Below are positions 1 to 5,970 of a DNA stretch of 12,034 nucleotides, in pieces. The position numbers and the translations under genes were made by a program. A model generated the notes under the pieces. The model saw nothing but the letters and a program-made list of their open reading frames with translations, was not told where the DNA came from and ran no database searches. Each line of letters starts with the position of its first letter. Position 1 is the first letter of the stretch. The stretch is from Actinomycetota bacterium. GTDB taxonomy: Bacteria; Actinomycetota; Thermoleophilia; RBG-16-64-13. The stretch covers positions 1 through 12,034 of the forward strand of contig JAMDDA010000014.1 of the NCBI GenBank assembly GCA_023488925.1, in the 5' to 3' direction.

Positions 1-76
1 TATGAGGGTGGTGATCAATCCGGACAACGGAGGGCAGCTCCCGGCTTTGCCCCCGGAGACATTGCAGGCGGACTGA
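1..76 (+). CDS. Possible C-terminal tail of an upstream gene (partial)
   Basis: Reading from base 2, the frame gives a hydrophilic tail (RVVINPDNGGQLPALPPE, then TLQAD) ending at a TGA at 74-76. The window begins inside it, so the gene body is missing. The composition looks like a normal protein C-terminus, and non-coding sequence with hairpins follows, which fits a gene end. A second frame (base 1) also stays open, to about 150, but gives a less protein-like product. I do not recognise the family. This is a weak call that rests only on the open frame and its context. Confidence 0.3.
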   Translation, partial: MRVVINPDNGGQLPALPPETLQAD

Positions 77-80
77 TCTA

Positions 81-98
81 TTTGCCGATTCGGCTAAA
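81..98. repeat. Short inverted repeat just after the possible upstream stop codon
   Basis: The arms GCCGA and TCGGC flank a single T, with TTT on the left and TAAA on the right, giving a near-symmetrical 18-base element five bases after the stop at 76. It could be an operator or a chance palindrome. It does not match the TGRYCGGCCARYT motif found elsewhere in the window. Confidence 0.3.
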
Positions 99-124
99 CA
101 ATGGGGATTCCGTGTGCTCGACCC

Positions 125-153
125 TTTACCGAGGTGACCGAGTGGGCTAGAAT
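125..153 (+). promoter_or_regulatory. Candidate sigma70-type promoter facing the hairpin region
   Basis: TTTACC (125-130) and TAGAAT (148-153) are separated by exactly 17 bases, giving 4/6 and 5/6 matches to the consensus hexamers. A transcript starting near 160 would run straight into the hairpins at 202-245 and, if not stopped, antisense to the M24 peptidase gene. No coding sequence that I believe lies downstream. This is a weak call based on hexamer matches alone. Confidence 0.2.
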
Positions 154-201
154 TGCCGGGCCGGTACATGAAACCCGGCACAACGACCGAGCCCCCCAAT
201 A

Positions 202-245
202 CGGGCCTTTCTCTCCCCCCCGAGAAAGGCCCGATCCTTTCTCGG
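202..245. terminator. Two mutually exclusive hairpins, probable terminator region
   Basis: CGGGCCTTTCTC (202-213) pairs perfectly with GAGAAAGGCCCG (222-233) around a C-rich loop. The same GAGAAAGG segment also pairs with a second copy of CCTTTCTC: CCGAGAAAGG (220-229) with CCTTTCTCGG (236-245), 10 bp with a 6-base loop. The two stems share bases 220-233, so only one can form at a time. The element lies 39 bases past the stop of the minus-strand M24 gene and past the possible + strand gene ending at 76, so it most simply serves as a terminator for one or both. U-tracts are poor. Confidence 0.5.
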
Positions 246-284
246 AGAGGCACGAGCCGCCAAATGACCCGGGACAACGGCGTT

Positions 285-1523
285 TCAGTCGGCGGGCGAT
301 TCCCACACGTGGTCGCAACCGAGCGTGATCCGCTCGGCCCCGGAAGCCGTGACCACCCACGTGTTCTCTACGCCGACCGCCCCCCACCCGGGGAATACCA
401 ACTTCGGCTCCAGGGCGAAAACGTTCCCCTCGACCAGCACACCCCGCGCTCCGCGCGCCAGGTAGGGCGGCTCGTCGATCTCCAGCCCCACCCCGTGCCC
501 GATGAACCCTACCTGGTTAGGGCGGGCTCCCATGAAGTGGTCTCCATAGCCCATGACTTCAGCCTGTTCCACGGCGGCCGCATAAAGATCGCCGCAGACG
601 GCGCCCGGTCGCACCCGAGCCACCACCGCGTCTTGAATCCGCAGGCAGGCCTCGTGCGCGTCGGCCAGCTCCCGCGGCAGCGGGCCCAGGCTTAGTACCC
701 GGGTCTGGTCCACGAGGTACCCGTCCACCGCTCCGGCGAAATCGACCACCACGGGTTCGTGGCGACCGATGTGGCGACGGCCCGCCCCTTGAGCGACGGC
801 CGGAGTGAGGCCTCGCCCTCCCAACGGTGCGTCCATGTAGGAGCCGACGGCCGCATCTTCGCCGGCAAACGCGTGCACCAGCAGCATCTCCTGGCCGAAC
901 GCCCGGAAGCGCACGATCCCTTGGTGGCCGGAGCGGCGGGCCACGGCCTCCAGGTGGGCGGAAAGCTCGATCTCGGTCATCCCTTCGCGCAGCACGGCGG
1001 ACGCCTCCCGCATCACGACCTCCGCCTGAGCGGCACACCGGCGGAGCACGTCGAGCTCGAAAGCCGACTTGACCGACCGGACGAGGCGGATCACGCCCGA
1101 GCAGTCGACCAGGCGCATCCCGGGGAAAAGGGCCTCGTAGCGGCGGAAAACGTTGACCGGCAGTACATCGAGCTCGAGACCCAGAGTGCCCTCGAGGTCC
1201 ACGCCCTCCCGGGCCAGGACCGCCGGCAGGCGGCGGAGACTCTCGAGAGCCTCGACGCGCTGAAGACTCGATTCCGCCCGGGCGCGGGCCACATCGCGGC
1301 GCACCAGATACAGAGGCTCGCCGACGGCCGGTACCAGCAAGTGACCCTCCTGGATGGAGCCTGTCAGGTAGAACAGGTCCACGTTCTGCACCACCAGGGC
1401 CGCGGTGATGCCCTCCGCGCGCAGCCCGGACTGCACCGCTTCCAGGCGCCGGGCGAGCTCGGAGAAGGGCACCCGGCACGAGCCTACGGGCACGGCGTTC
1501 TCCCTGGGAAGACTCCCGCTCAC
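285..1523 (-). CDS. M24-family metallopeptidase (Xaa-Pro aminopeptidase-like)
   Basis: A 412-residue protein with the two-domain layout of Xaa-Pro dipeptidases and aminopeptidase P: an N-terminal creatinase-like domain (about 20-150) and a C-terminal pita-bread catalytic domain (about 160-405). All five expected metal ligands are visible: D261 in VVVDFAG, D272 in LVDQTR, H343 in FIGHGVGLEIDEPP, E372 in ALEPK and E386 in GVENTW. It should be a cytoplasmic dinuclear-metal hydrolase cleaving bonds before proline. Some M24 members instead act on creatine-like or other C-N substrates, so the substrate is open. The start is a GTG that overlaps the stop of the upstream MBL gene in a GTGA (1520-1523), which implies translational coupling and a shared operon. 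There is no signal peptide. Confidence 0.9.
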   Translation of the reverse strand: MSGSLPRENAVPVGSCRVPFSELARRLEAVQSGLRAEGITAALVVQNVDLFYLTGSIQEGHLLVPAVGEPLYLVRRDVARARAESSLQRVEALESLRRLPAVLAREGVDLEGTLGLELDVLPVNVFRRYEALFPGMRLVDCSGVIRLVRSVKSAFELDVLRRCAAQAEVVMREASAVLREGMTEIELSAHLEAVARRSGHQGIVRFRAFGQEMLLVHAFAGEDAAVGSYMDAPLGGRGLTPAVAQGAGRRHIGRHEPVVVDFAGAVDGYLVDQTRVLSLGPLPRELADAHEACLRIQDAVVARVRPGAVCGDLYAAAVEQAEVMGYGDHFMGARPNQVGFIGHGVGLEIDEPPYLARGARGVLVEGNVFALEPKLVFPGWGAVGVENTWVVTASGAERITLGCDHVWESPAD

Positions 1524-2482
1524 GCCGCCTTGACGATCTCCACCGATCCCTCCATGCGCCGGGCGAGCCGTCCCTGCTCCAGGAGGATCTCCACATGGCC
1601 ATACACTTCGCGCAAAGCCAGAAAAGCGTGCTCCGCCCGCACGTGCGGGAACATGTGCGCGCTGATCTCGAACACGCTCCGCCCCCGGCCGGCAGCCTTC
1701 CGTACCACCTCCAGCCGGGCTTCGTGGTGCGCCTCGATCTCTTCGATGCGTTCCTGCGCTCCCCCGAAGGGCGCCCCATGACCGGGGAGCACCCGAGCGA
1801 CCGGGAGACGGCGCAGCGTGTCGAGTGAACGGATGTAGTCGGCCAGGCCGCTGCGGGGTGGGGAGGTTCCCTCCACGTAGAGACCGGGGTTCGGCGTGAT
1901 CTCGGCGAGCAAATGGTCACTGGATAGGAGCACCCCGTCCGCCGCCCGGAAAAGGGCAACCAGACCCTCGGTGTGCCCGGGGAGTTCGTACACCTCGAGG
2001 TCGGGCCCGAGCCCCGAGAGGATGCCGCCCTGAACGAGCTCGCGCACATGGGGGACCGAGCCTCCCATGCTGATCATATCGGTGAACAGATCCTCCACCG
2101 AGTCCGCCAGAAACCCGGGCACACCCCAGGGTTCGGTGAGGCGGCGCATGGCCGCGGCGTAGGCGCGCAGGTGTCCGGGGAAATCCCGGACCTTGTGCGC
2201 ATCGCGCCGACCGATGAGGATCTCCGCGCCCGTGAAGTCGCAGGCCATACCCGCGTGATCTACGTGCGCATGCGTCACGACGACAACCTCCACGTGCTCG
2301 TGCCTCACACCGAGGCTACGTAGCCCCCCGAGCAGATCGTCGCGGGCCTTGGGGTGCCTGAGCCCCGTGTCCACCAACCCGATCCGGTCTCCCCGCAGGA
2401 CGTAGACGTTCGTCTGCGGGGTGTCGAAGGGTGTGAACACCGGGATGCGGTACAACCCTTCGGCTTCTTCGAAGACAGCCAT
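1520..2482 (-). CDS. MBL-fold metallo-hydrolase (glyoxalase II / LACTB2-like)
   Basis: A 320-residue metallo-beta-lactamase-fold hydrolase. The zinc motif is complete: THAHVDHAG supplies H71, H73, D75 and H76, LPGHTEG gives H170, SSDHLL gives D189 and LPGHGAPF gives H235. The C-terminal 60 residues (ISAHMFPHVRAEHAFLALRE) look like the winged-helix tail of LACTB2-type members. It probably hydrolyses a thioester or other ester; the substrate cannot be told from sequence. I chose the ATG at 2482, preceded by a G-run Shine-Dalgarno. The frame stays open to a GTG at 2545, but that extension is low-complexity Gly/Ala/Arg encoded by a hairpin-forming leader. It is first in an operon with the M24 peptidase, joined by the GTGA overlap. 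Confidence 0.9.
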   Translation of the reverse strand: MAVFEEAEGLYRIPVFTPFDTPQTNVYVLRGDRIGLVDTGLRHPKARDDLLGGLRSLGVRHEHVEVVVVTHAHVDHAGMACDFTGAEILIGRRDAHKVRDFPGHLRAYAAAMRRLTEPWGVPGFLADSVEDLFTDMISMGGSVPHVRELVQGGILSGLGPDLEVYELPGHTEGLVALFRAADGVLLSSDHLLAEITPNPGLYVEGTSPPRSGLADYIRSLDTLRRLPVARVLPGHGAPFGGAQERIEEIEAHHEARLEVVRKAAGRGRSVFEISAHMFPHVRAEHAFLALREVYGHVEILLEQGRLARRMEGSVEIVKAA

Positions 2483-2828
2483 GCGTCCCCCCGCTGCGGC
2501 GGCGCCCCCGGCGCCGCCGCGATCTCCACCACGCGCGCCCACCACCTGCCGCCGGTGAACCCGCGTCGATCTTCAGTGAACCAGCGGGAGGCTATCAGAA
2601 AGCGCAAGAGACGGCCAGCGCGACCGAGCATTGGAGATGACCGATCTTTTGGCACGGACGGCAACCAGCCAAGCTTCCGTGTTGCTGCACCCTCTCGGCA
2701 GAGTCCTTGGCGCGCGTAGGGAGCCGGAGAGGGCCGCCCCCGTCCGCCGGTGGCCGGCCGGCACGCCGGATGAGGCCTTGGCACGCTAACAGGCATGTTG
2801 CGCCGGGGTTGCGGGCGTGGCGGAAATC
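2483..2828. other. 346-base intergenic region between YqeC-MocA and the MBL gene
   Basis: Both flanking genes are on the minus strand, so this stretch holds the 3' end of the YqeC-MocA transcript and presumably the promoter of the MBL-M24 operon. I see no convincing coding sequence: the open frames are Arg/Pro/Gly-rich shadows. No clear -35/-10 pair stands out. A GC-rich hairpin lies at 2496-2520, and an imperfect GC palindrome around 2745-2770 could act as a terminator, but it lacks a U-tract. A partial match to the shared operator near 2748-2760 is too degenerate to call. Confidence 0.5.
2496..2520 (-). repeat. Perfect 11-bp hairpin in the MBL gene leader
   Basis: GCGGCGGCGCC (2496-2506) and GGCGCCGCCGC (2510-2520) form a perfect stem with a 3-base loop. 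It ends 13 bases upstream of the MBL start codon, next to its G-run Shine-Dalgarno. In RNA it could tune translation of the MBL-M24 operon. It may also simply reflect the high GC content. Confidence 0.45.
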
Positions 2829-4280
2829 TCAGCCGCCGCCCTCGAGGGTGCGGGCCCGGGCGAGGTCGCCCGGCTCGTCGATGTCCAGAAGCTCGCGGCC
2901 TTCTGCCGGCACCCCCACGACCGCCCCGGCGTAGCGTTCCAGCAACGACCGCGCTCCTCGGTCCCCAGTCAGCTCGAGTATCTGCGGCAGCAAGGACCGG
3001 TACAACACCACGGGGGGCCGCACGGAGCCCCGCCATTCAAGGCCCACCGCGGCCGCTCGGGGGTGGCGCCGGCGGGCTTCCAGCAACCGGGCGATCGTGG
3101 CAGCCGTAACGAAAGGCTGGTCACCCAACAACACCAGCACATCGCGGGCCGCCGACAAGGCTCTCACCCCCACGTGCAGGGAGGAGGCCATACCCCGCTC
3201 CGGATGGGGGTTCTGCGCCACCCGAAAGCCGCCCCCGGGCAGTTCTCGGCGAAGCACCGCGCCCACCCGGTCCGTGTCGACCCCGGCCACCACGATGACC
3301 TCGGCACAGGCACCCGAGCCTACCGCCGCCCCTCCGACGCGGCCGAGCACCGTGCCGCCGCCCAGCGCGGCCAAGACTTTGTCTCCCCCCATGCGCCGCG
3401 CCAGCCCGGCGGCGAGCACGATGGCGGCCGGCCGCGTGTCGGCCGGCCGCAGCACTTCCAGCACCGGTTCCCCCCCCTCGGGCCACCAGGGACCCTGCCC
3501 GGCCCTGCCTACCGACCCGGTCCATACTTCGAAGGGAGCCCGCGCCGCGGCCGCGCGCAGCGCGGCCGGCGGCGGGGCCACATCCGCTTTGTTCAGGAAA
3601 GCCAGGAACCGAGCCGGCGGGGAAATCGCGGCCGCGTATCCCCTCTCCAGGGCAAGTAGCGGCGCGGCCGGCGGCAGCCGCGATCCGAGGGGCAAACCCA
3701 GCAGCCCGGCCAGGAGCTCCGGCCGGTGCACGGCGCCTTCGTCGAGAAATGCTCCCTGGGCATCGAGGCCCGCCGTGCCCACCACCAAGCCGGCGCAGTC
3801 CGGCACCACGGGCTCCCAGGCAGCAGGCGCCTTGAGAGGGCGACCCGCCGAACCGTCGGCCTCGACCAGCACAGCCGCCACTCCGGGCAGATCGCGTAGC
3901 CCGCGAATCCAGTCCGAGGGCAGACCCTCCACCTTGCCCCCGTGGCAACGTCGTCCCACCAAGGGGCTACTCCCACCGGTTCGTGGGGCACCCGGTTCGT
4001 CGCCTCGCAACGGTCCCCCCTCGCGACCCAGGATCGCCGCCAGCTCCGCGAAGCTCTCCCCCAACACCAGCGGCCGGCCGCCCGACGCGGGGGGCCGCAC
4101 CTTGGTCGTGGTCGTGACGAGCACTCGAGCCCCCTCCCGCTCGTAGTGCCGAGCCAGCACCTCGAGGAGCGAACTCTTCCCCCCGGCTCCGACGGCGGCG
4201 ACGACCTCCGCCGGACCCAACCGCCAAAGGTCGGGCAGGCCGGCGGGCGCGGAATCCCTCCCCGCATGCTCCTTCAACAT
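2829..4280 (-). CDS. YqeC-MocA fusion: molybdenum hydroxylase accessory ATPase plus molybdenum cofactor cytidylyltransferase
   Basis: A 483-residue fusion. Residues about 20-255 match the YqeC family associated with selenium-dependent molybdenum hydroxylases, with a P-loop GAGGKSS (31-37), TTTTKVRPP, LVEADGSAGRPLK (about 138-150) and FLNKAD (228-233). Residues 284-480 are a MobA/MocA-type nucleotidyltransferase, with LAAGLARRMGGDK (289-301), ERGMASSL (361-368), the metal-binding GDQP (386-389) and LLDIDEPGDL near the end. MocA transfers CMP to molybdopterin to form the MCD cofactor used by xanthine-oxidase-family enzymes. I start at the ATG at 4280, preceded by AAGGGGG about 8 bases upstream. 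The longer open frame to 4463 would overlap the start of the divergent hydroxylase operon and is not family-like. The divergent position supports a role in maturing that hydroxylase. Confidence 0.88.
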   Translation of the reverse strand: MLKEHAGRDSAPAGLPDLWRLGPAEVVAAVGAGGKSSLLEVLARHYEREGARVLVTTTTKVRPPASGGRPLVLGESFAELAAILGREGGPLRGDEPGAPRTGGSSPLVGRRCHGGKVEGLPSDWIRGLRDLPGVAAVLVEADGSAGRPLKAPAAWEPVVPDCAGLVVGTAGLDAQGAFLDEGAVHRPELLAGLLGLPLGSRLPPAAPLLALERGYAAAISPPARFLAFLNKADVAPPPAALRAAAARAPFEVWTGSVGRAGQGPWWPEGGEPVLEVLRPADTRPAAIVLAAGLARRMGGDKVLAALGGGTVLGRVGGAAVGSGACAEVIVVAGVDTDRVGAVLRRELPGGGFRVAQNPHPERGMASSLHVGVRALSAARDVLVLLGDQPFVTAATIARLLEARRRHPRAAAVGLEWRGSVRPPVVLYRSLLPQILELTGDRGARSLLERYAGAVVGVPAEGRELLDIDEPGDLARARTLEGGG

Positions 4281-4343
4281 CCCGAACACCCCCTTGCGGT
4301 GGGGAATAGCCGCCTCATGCTCTGGCCGGGCCGCCCGGCCCGG

Positions 4344-4352
4344 TGCTATACT
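4344..4352 (+). promoter_or_regulatory. Extended -10 promoter of the hydroxylase operon
   Basis: TGCTATACT (4344-4352) is an extended -10 element (TGnTATACT). There is no good -35; that position is instead occupied by a GC palindrome (GGCCGGG 4324-4330 with CCCGGCC 4334-4340). The predicted start is near 4359, giving a leader of about 100 bases before the ATG at 4462. The shared operator begins 9 bases after the -10. Confidence 0.5.
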
Positions 4353-4361
4353 CGCGGTGGG

Positions 4362-4383
4362 ATTGATTGGTCGGCCAGTTAAT
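4362..4383. promoter_or_regulatory. Shared operator palindrome, copy 1 (hydroxylase operon / YqeC-MocA)
   Basis: An imperfect 22-bp palindrome centred between 4372 and 4373, with the core TTGGTCGGCCAGTTAAT. All its internal mismatches are purine/purine or pyrimidine/pyrimidine swaps, so it reads as ATTRAYTGGYC and its mirror. The same motif, differing almost only by transitions, occurs at 10469-10490 and 11529-11550. Here it lies at or just after the predicted transcription start of the hydroxylase operon, where a bound repressor would block transcription. It also sits in the divergent region upstream of YqeC-MocA. Confidence 0.65.
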
Positions 4384-4461
4384 GCCGATGCCTCGGGGGG
4401 CGCAAACCGGTCGACAGGGAGAGGCTGTGCCCGACCGCAGCCGCAGAGGAGGTAAAGGTCC

Positions 4462-5334
4462 ATGTACCTGCCGGACTTCGATTATTACGCTCCGGAAAGC
4501 CTCGAGGAGGCCTGCAACCTCCTGAATGCGTTGGGGCCACGCGCCAAGGTCTTGGCAGGCGGCACCGACGTGCTGGTCAAGATGAAGCACGGCCTTTTGG
4601 CGCCCACGGCCCTGGTTTCCCTGAAAGCCCTCCACGAGCTGAAAGGTATCACTTACCAGCCGGGCCGGGGCGTCGTTATCGGGGCGCTCGCCACACACAA
4701 CGACCTGGTGAACTCCCCCATACTGCACGAGCGCTTTCTCTCCGTGAGCGAGGCCGCCCACCAGATGGCCAACAACCAGGTACGCAACCGCGGCACCGTC
4801 GGGGGCAATCTGGTCAACGCCATCCCCTCCGCCGACCTGCCCCCCATCCTCATCGCCCTCGATGCCTCCATCACGCTGGTGGGTTCCACGGGCAGCCGTT
4901 CGGTACCTCTGGACAGCTTCTTCACCGGCCCTTCCTGCTGCGTGATCGACCCGGAGGGCGAGATCCTCACCGAGGTCGTCCTCCCCGAGCAGGACACAAC
5001 CGGTAGCACCTATATCAAGTTCGGCCTGCGTCGCTCGGGCGCCCTCTCGGTGGCGGGCGTCGCCGTGGCCGTGACCATGGAGGGCGATGTCATCCGCGCC
5101 GCGCGCATCTGCCTGGGGGCTGTCTATCCCGTGCCCGTCCGGGCCAAGGACGCCGAAGAGGTACTGGTAGGCAAGAGGTGGAGCGACGACCTGTTGGCCG
5201 AAGCCGGGGAAGCGGCGGCCTGCTGCGCCCTGCCGATCTCCGACATCCGGGGGTCGGCCGAGTATCGGCTCGACCTGGTGCGGGCGTTGACCCGCCGGGC
5301 TCTGAAGCGGGCCATCACCGAGGGTCACGTCTAG
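4462..5334 (+). CDS. FAD-binding subunit of a molybdenum hydroxylase (CoxM/XdhB-type)
   Basis: A 290-residue member of the FAD-binding family of molybdopterin dehydrogenases. The two flavin-contact motifs are present: AGGTDVLV at 32-39 and RNRGTVGGNLVNAIPSAD at 108-125; GALATHNDL (74-82) is also typical. The C-terminal CO-dehydrogenase-flavoprotein domain follows from about 180. The subunit passes electrons between the 2Fe-2S clusters and an external acceptor. There is no cysteine-rich insertion after the GTVGGN segment, unlike the 4-hydroxybenzoyl-CoA reductase beta subunit, which carries an extra [4Fe-4S] loop. The start is well supported by AGAGGAGGT (4445-4453) 8 bases before the ATG. It is first in the operon, followed by the FeS subunit after a 51-base gap. 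Confidence 0.93.
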   Translation: MYLPDFDYYAPESLEEACNLLNALGPRAKVLAGGTDVLVKMKHGLLAPTALVSLKALHELKGITYQPGRGVVIGALATHNDLVNSPILHERFLSVSEAAHQMANNQVRNRGTVGGNLVNAIPSADLPPILIALDASITLVGSTGSRSVPLDSFFTGPSCCVIDPEGEILTEVVLPEQDTTGSTYIKFGLRRSGALSVAGVAVAVTMEGDVIRAARICLGAVYPVPVRAKDAEEVLVGKRWSDDLLAEAGEAAACCALPISDIRGSAEYRLDLVRALTRRALKRAITEGHV

Positions 5335-5385
5335 CCGCCGCAGGGGCGACCGGCCACAACCGCATAGAGAAAAGGGGACCACACC

Positions 5386-5970
5386 ATGCAGGCCATAGCC
5401 GACAGACAGGGCGTCAAGCGCTACGTGATCGACCTCACCGTCAACGGCGACCCGCACACGATCGTCGTCAAGGCCAACACTCTCCTCGTGAACGTGCTGC
5501 GCGACGAACTCGACCTCACCGGTACCAAGAAGGGCTGCGAGCTGGGCGATTGCGGCTCCTGCACCGTGCTGCTGGACGGCAAGCCCGTGGACGCCTGCCT
5601 AGTTCTGGCTGTGGAGGCCGACGGCCATGACATCGTCACCATCGAGGGCGTGGCCGAGCACGGAGAGCTCGACCGCCTGCAGCGCTCGTTCATCGACAAC
5701 GCCGCCGTGCAGTGCGGGTATTGCACGCCGGGCATGATCCTCTCCGCCAAGGCCCTGCTCACGCGGAACCCCCACCCCACCGAGCTCGAGGTCCGGCAGG
5801 CCATAGCCGGCAACCTCTGCCGCTGCACCGGCTACGTGAATATCGTGAAAGCCATCCTGGCGGCCGCCGATGGCTCTGCGCCGCAAACCGCCGCCGCCTC
5901 CGCATCCGCCGCCACTGCGACGACCAACGCCGCGGGAGTGACCGCCGGTCTCGGGGAGGAGGCCCGATGA
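5386..5970 (+). CDS. 2Fe-2S subunit of a molybdenum hydroxylase (CoxS/XdhC-type ferredoxin subunit)
   Basis: A 194-residue small subunit with both [2Fe-2S] clusters. The plant-ferredoxin-like N-terminal domain has C51, C56, C59 and C71 (GCELGDCGSC, then DAC). The four-helix C-terminal domain has C110, C113, C145 and C147 (QCGYCTPGM and NLCRCTGY). It relays electrons from the molybdenum centre to FAD. After residue about 162 there is a 30-residue Ala/Thr/Ser-rich tail not needed for the fold, making it longer than the usual roughly 160 residues. The ATG at 5386 follows a GGGGA Shine-Dalgarno. The stop overlaps the next gene's ATG (ATGA, 5967-5970), so the two are translationally coupled. Confidence 0.95.
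   Translation: MQAIADRQGVKRYVIDLTVNGDPHTIVVKANTLLVNVLRDELDLTGTKKGCELGDCGSCTVLLDGKPVDACLVLAVEADGHDIVTIEGVAEHGELDRLQRSFIDNAAVQCGYCTPGMILSAKALLTRNPHPTELEVRQAIAGNLCRCTGYVNIVKAILAAADGSAPQTAAASASAATATTNAAGVTAGLGEEAR

Noticed and set aside
154..180. tRNA-like look of the TGCCGGG / CCCGGCA hairpin
   Set aside because: There is a single 7-bp stem with no D-, anticodon- or T-arm features at the right spacing.
658..672. Near match to the shared operator core inside the M24 gene (GTCGGCCAGCT)
   Set aside because: It matches only 11 of 13 core positions, is in coding sequence and has no AT-rich symmetric flanks. It shows that partial matches arise by chance in this GC-rich DNA.
559..2049. 496-residue minus-strand open frame
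   Set aside because: It is an Arg/Gly/Pro-rich shadow lying across the M24 and MBL genes, both of which show complete catalytic motifs in their own frames.
2748..2760. Possible fourth operator copy in the gap before the MBL gene
   Set aside because: It matches 10 of 13 in a run of GGCC repeats, with no symmetric AT flanks and no promoter hexamers nearby.
4281..4463. N-terminal 61-residue extension of YqeC-MocA reaching into the divergent promoter region
   Set aside because: The extension overlaps the start of the hydroxylase FAD gene and covers the operator and promoter. The internal ATG at 4280 has a good Shine-Dalgarno and matches where the YqeC domain should begin.
5348..5358. GACCGGCCA in the gap between the FAD and 2Fe-2S subunit genes
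   Set aside because: Only the central bases match, the right half-site is missing, and it is internal to an operon with no promoter signal.
5712..5966. Upstream extension of the molybdopterin subunit frame
   Set aside because: It lies wholly inside the 2Fe-2S subunit gene in another frame. The ATG at 5967 has GGAGGAGG upstream and an ATGA coupling overlap.
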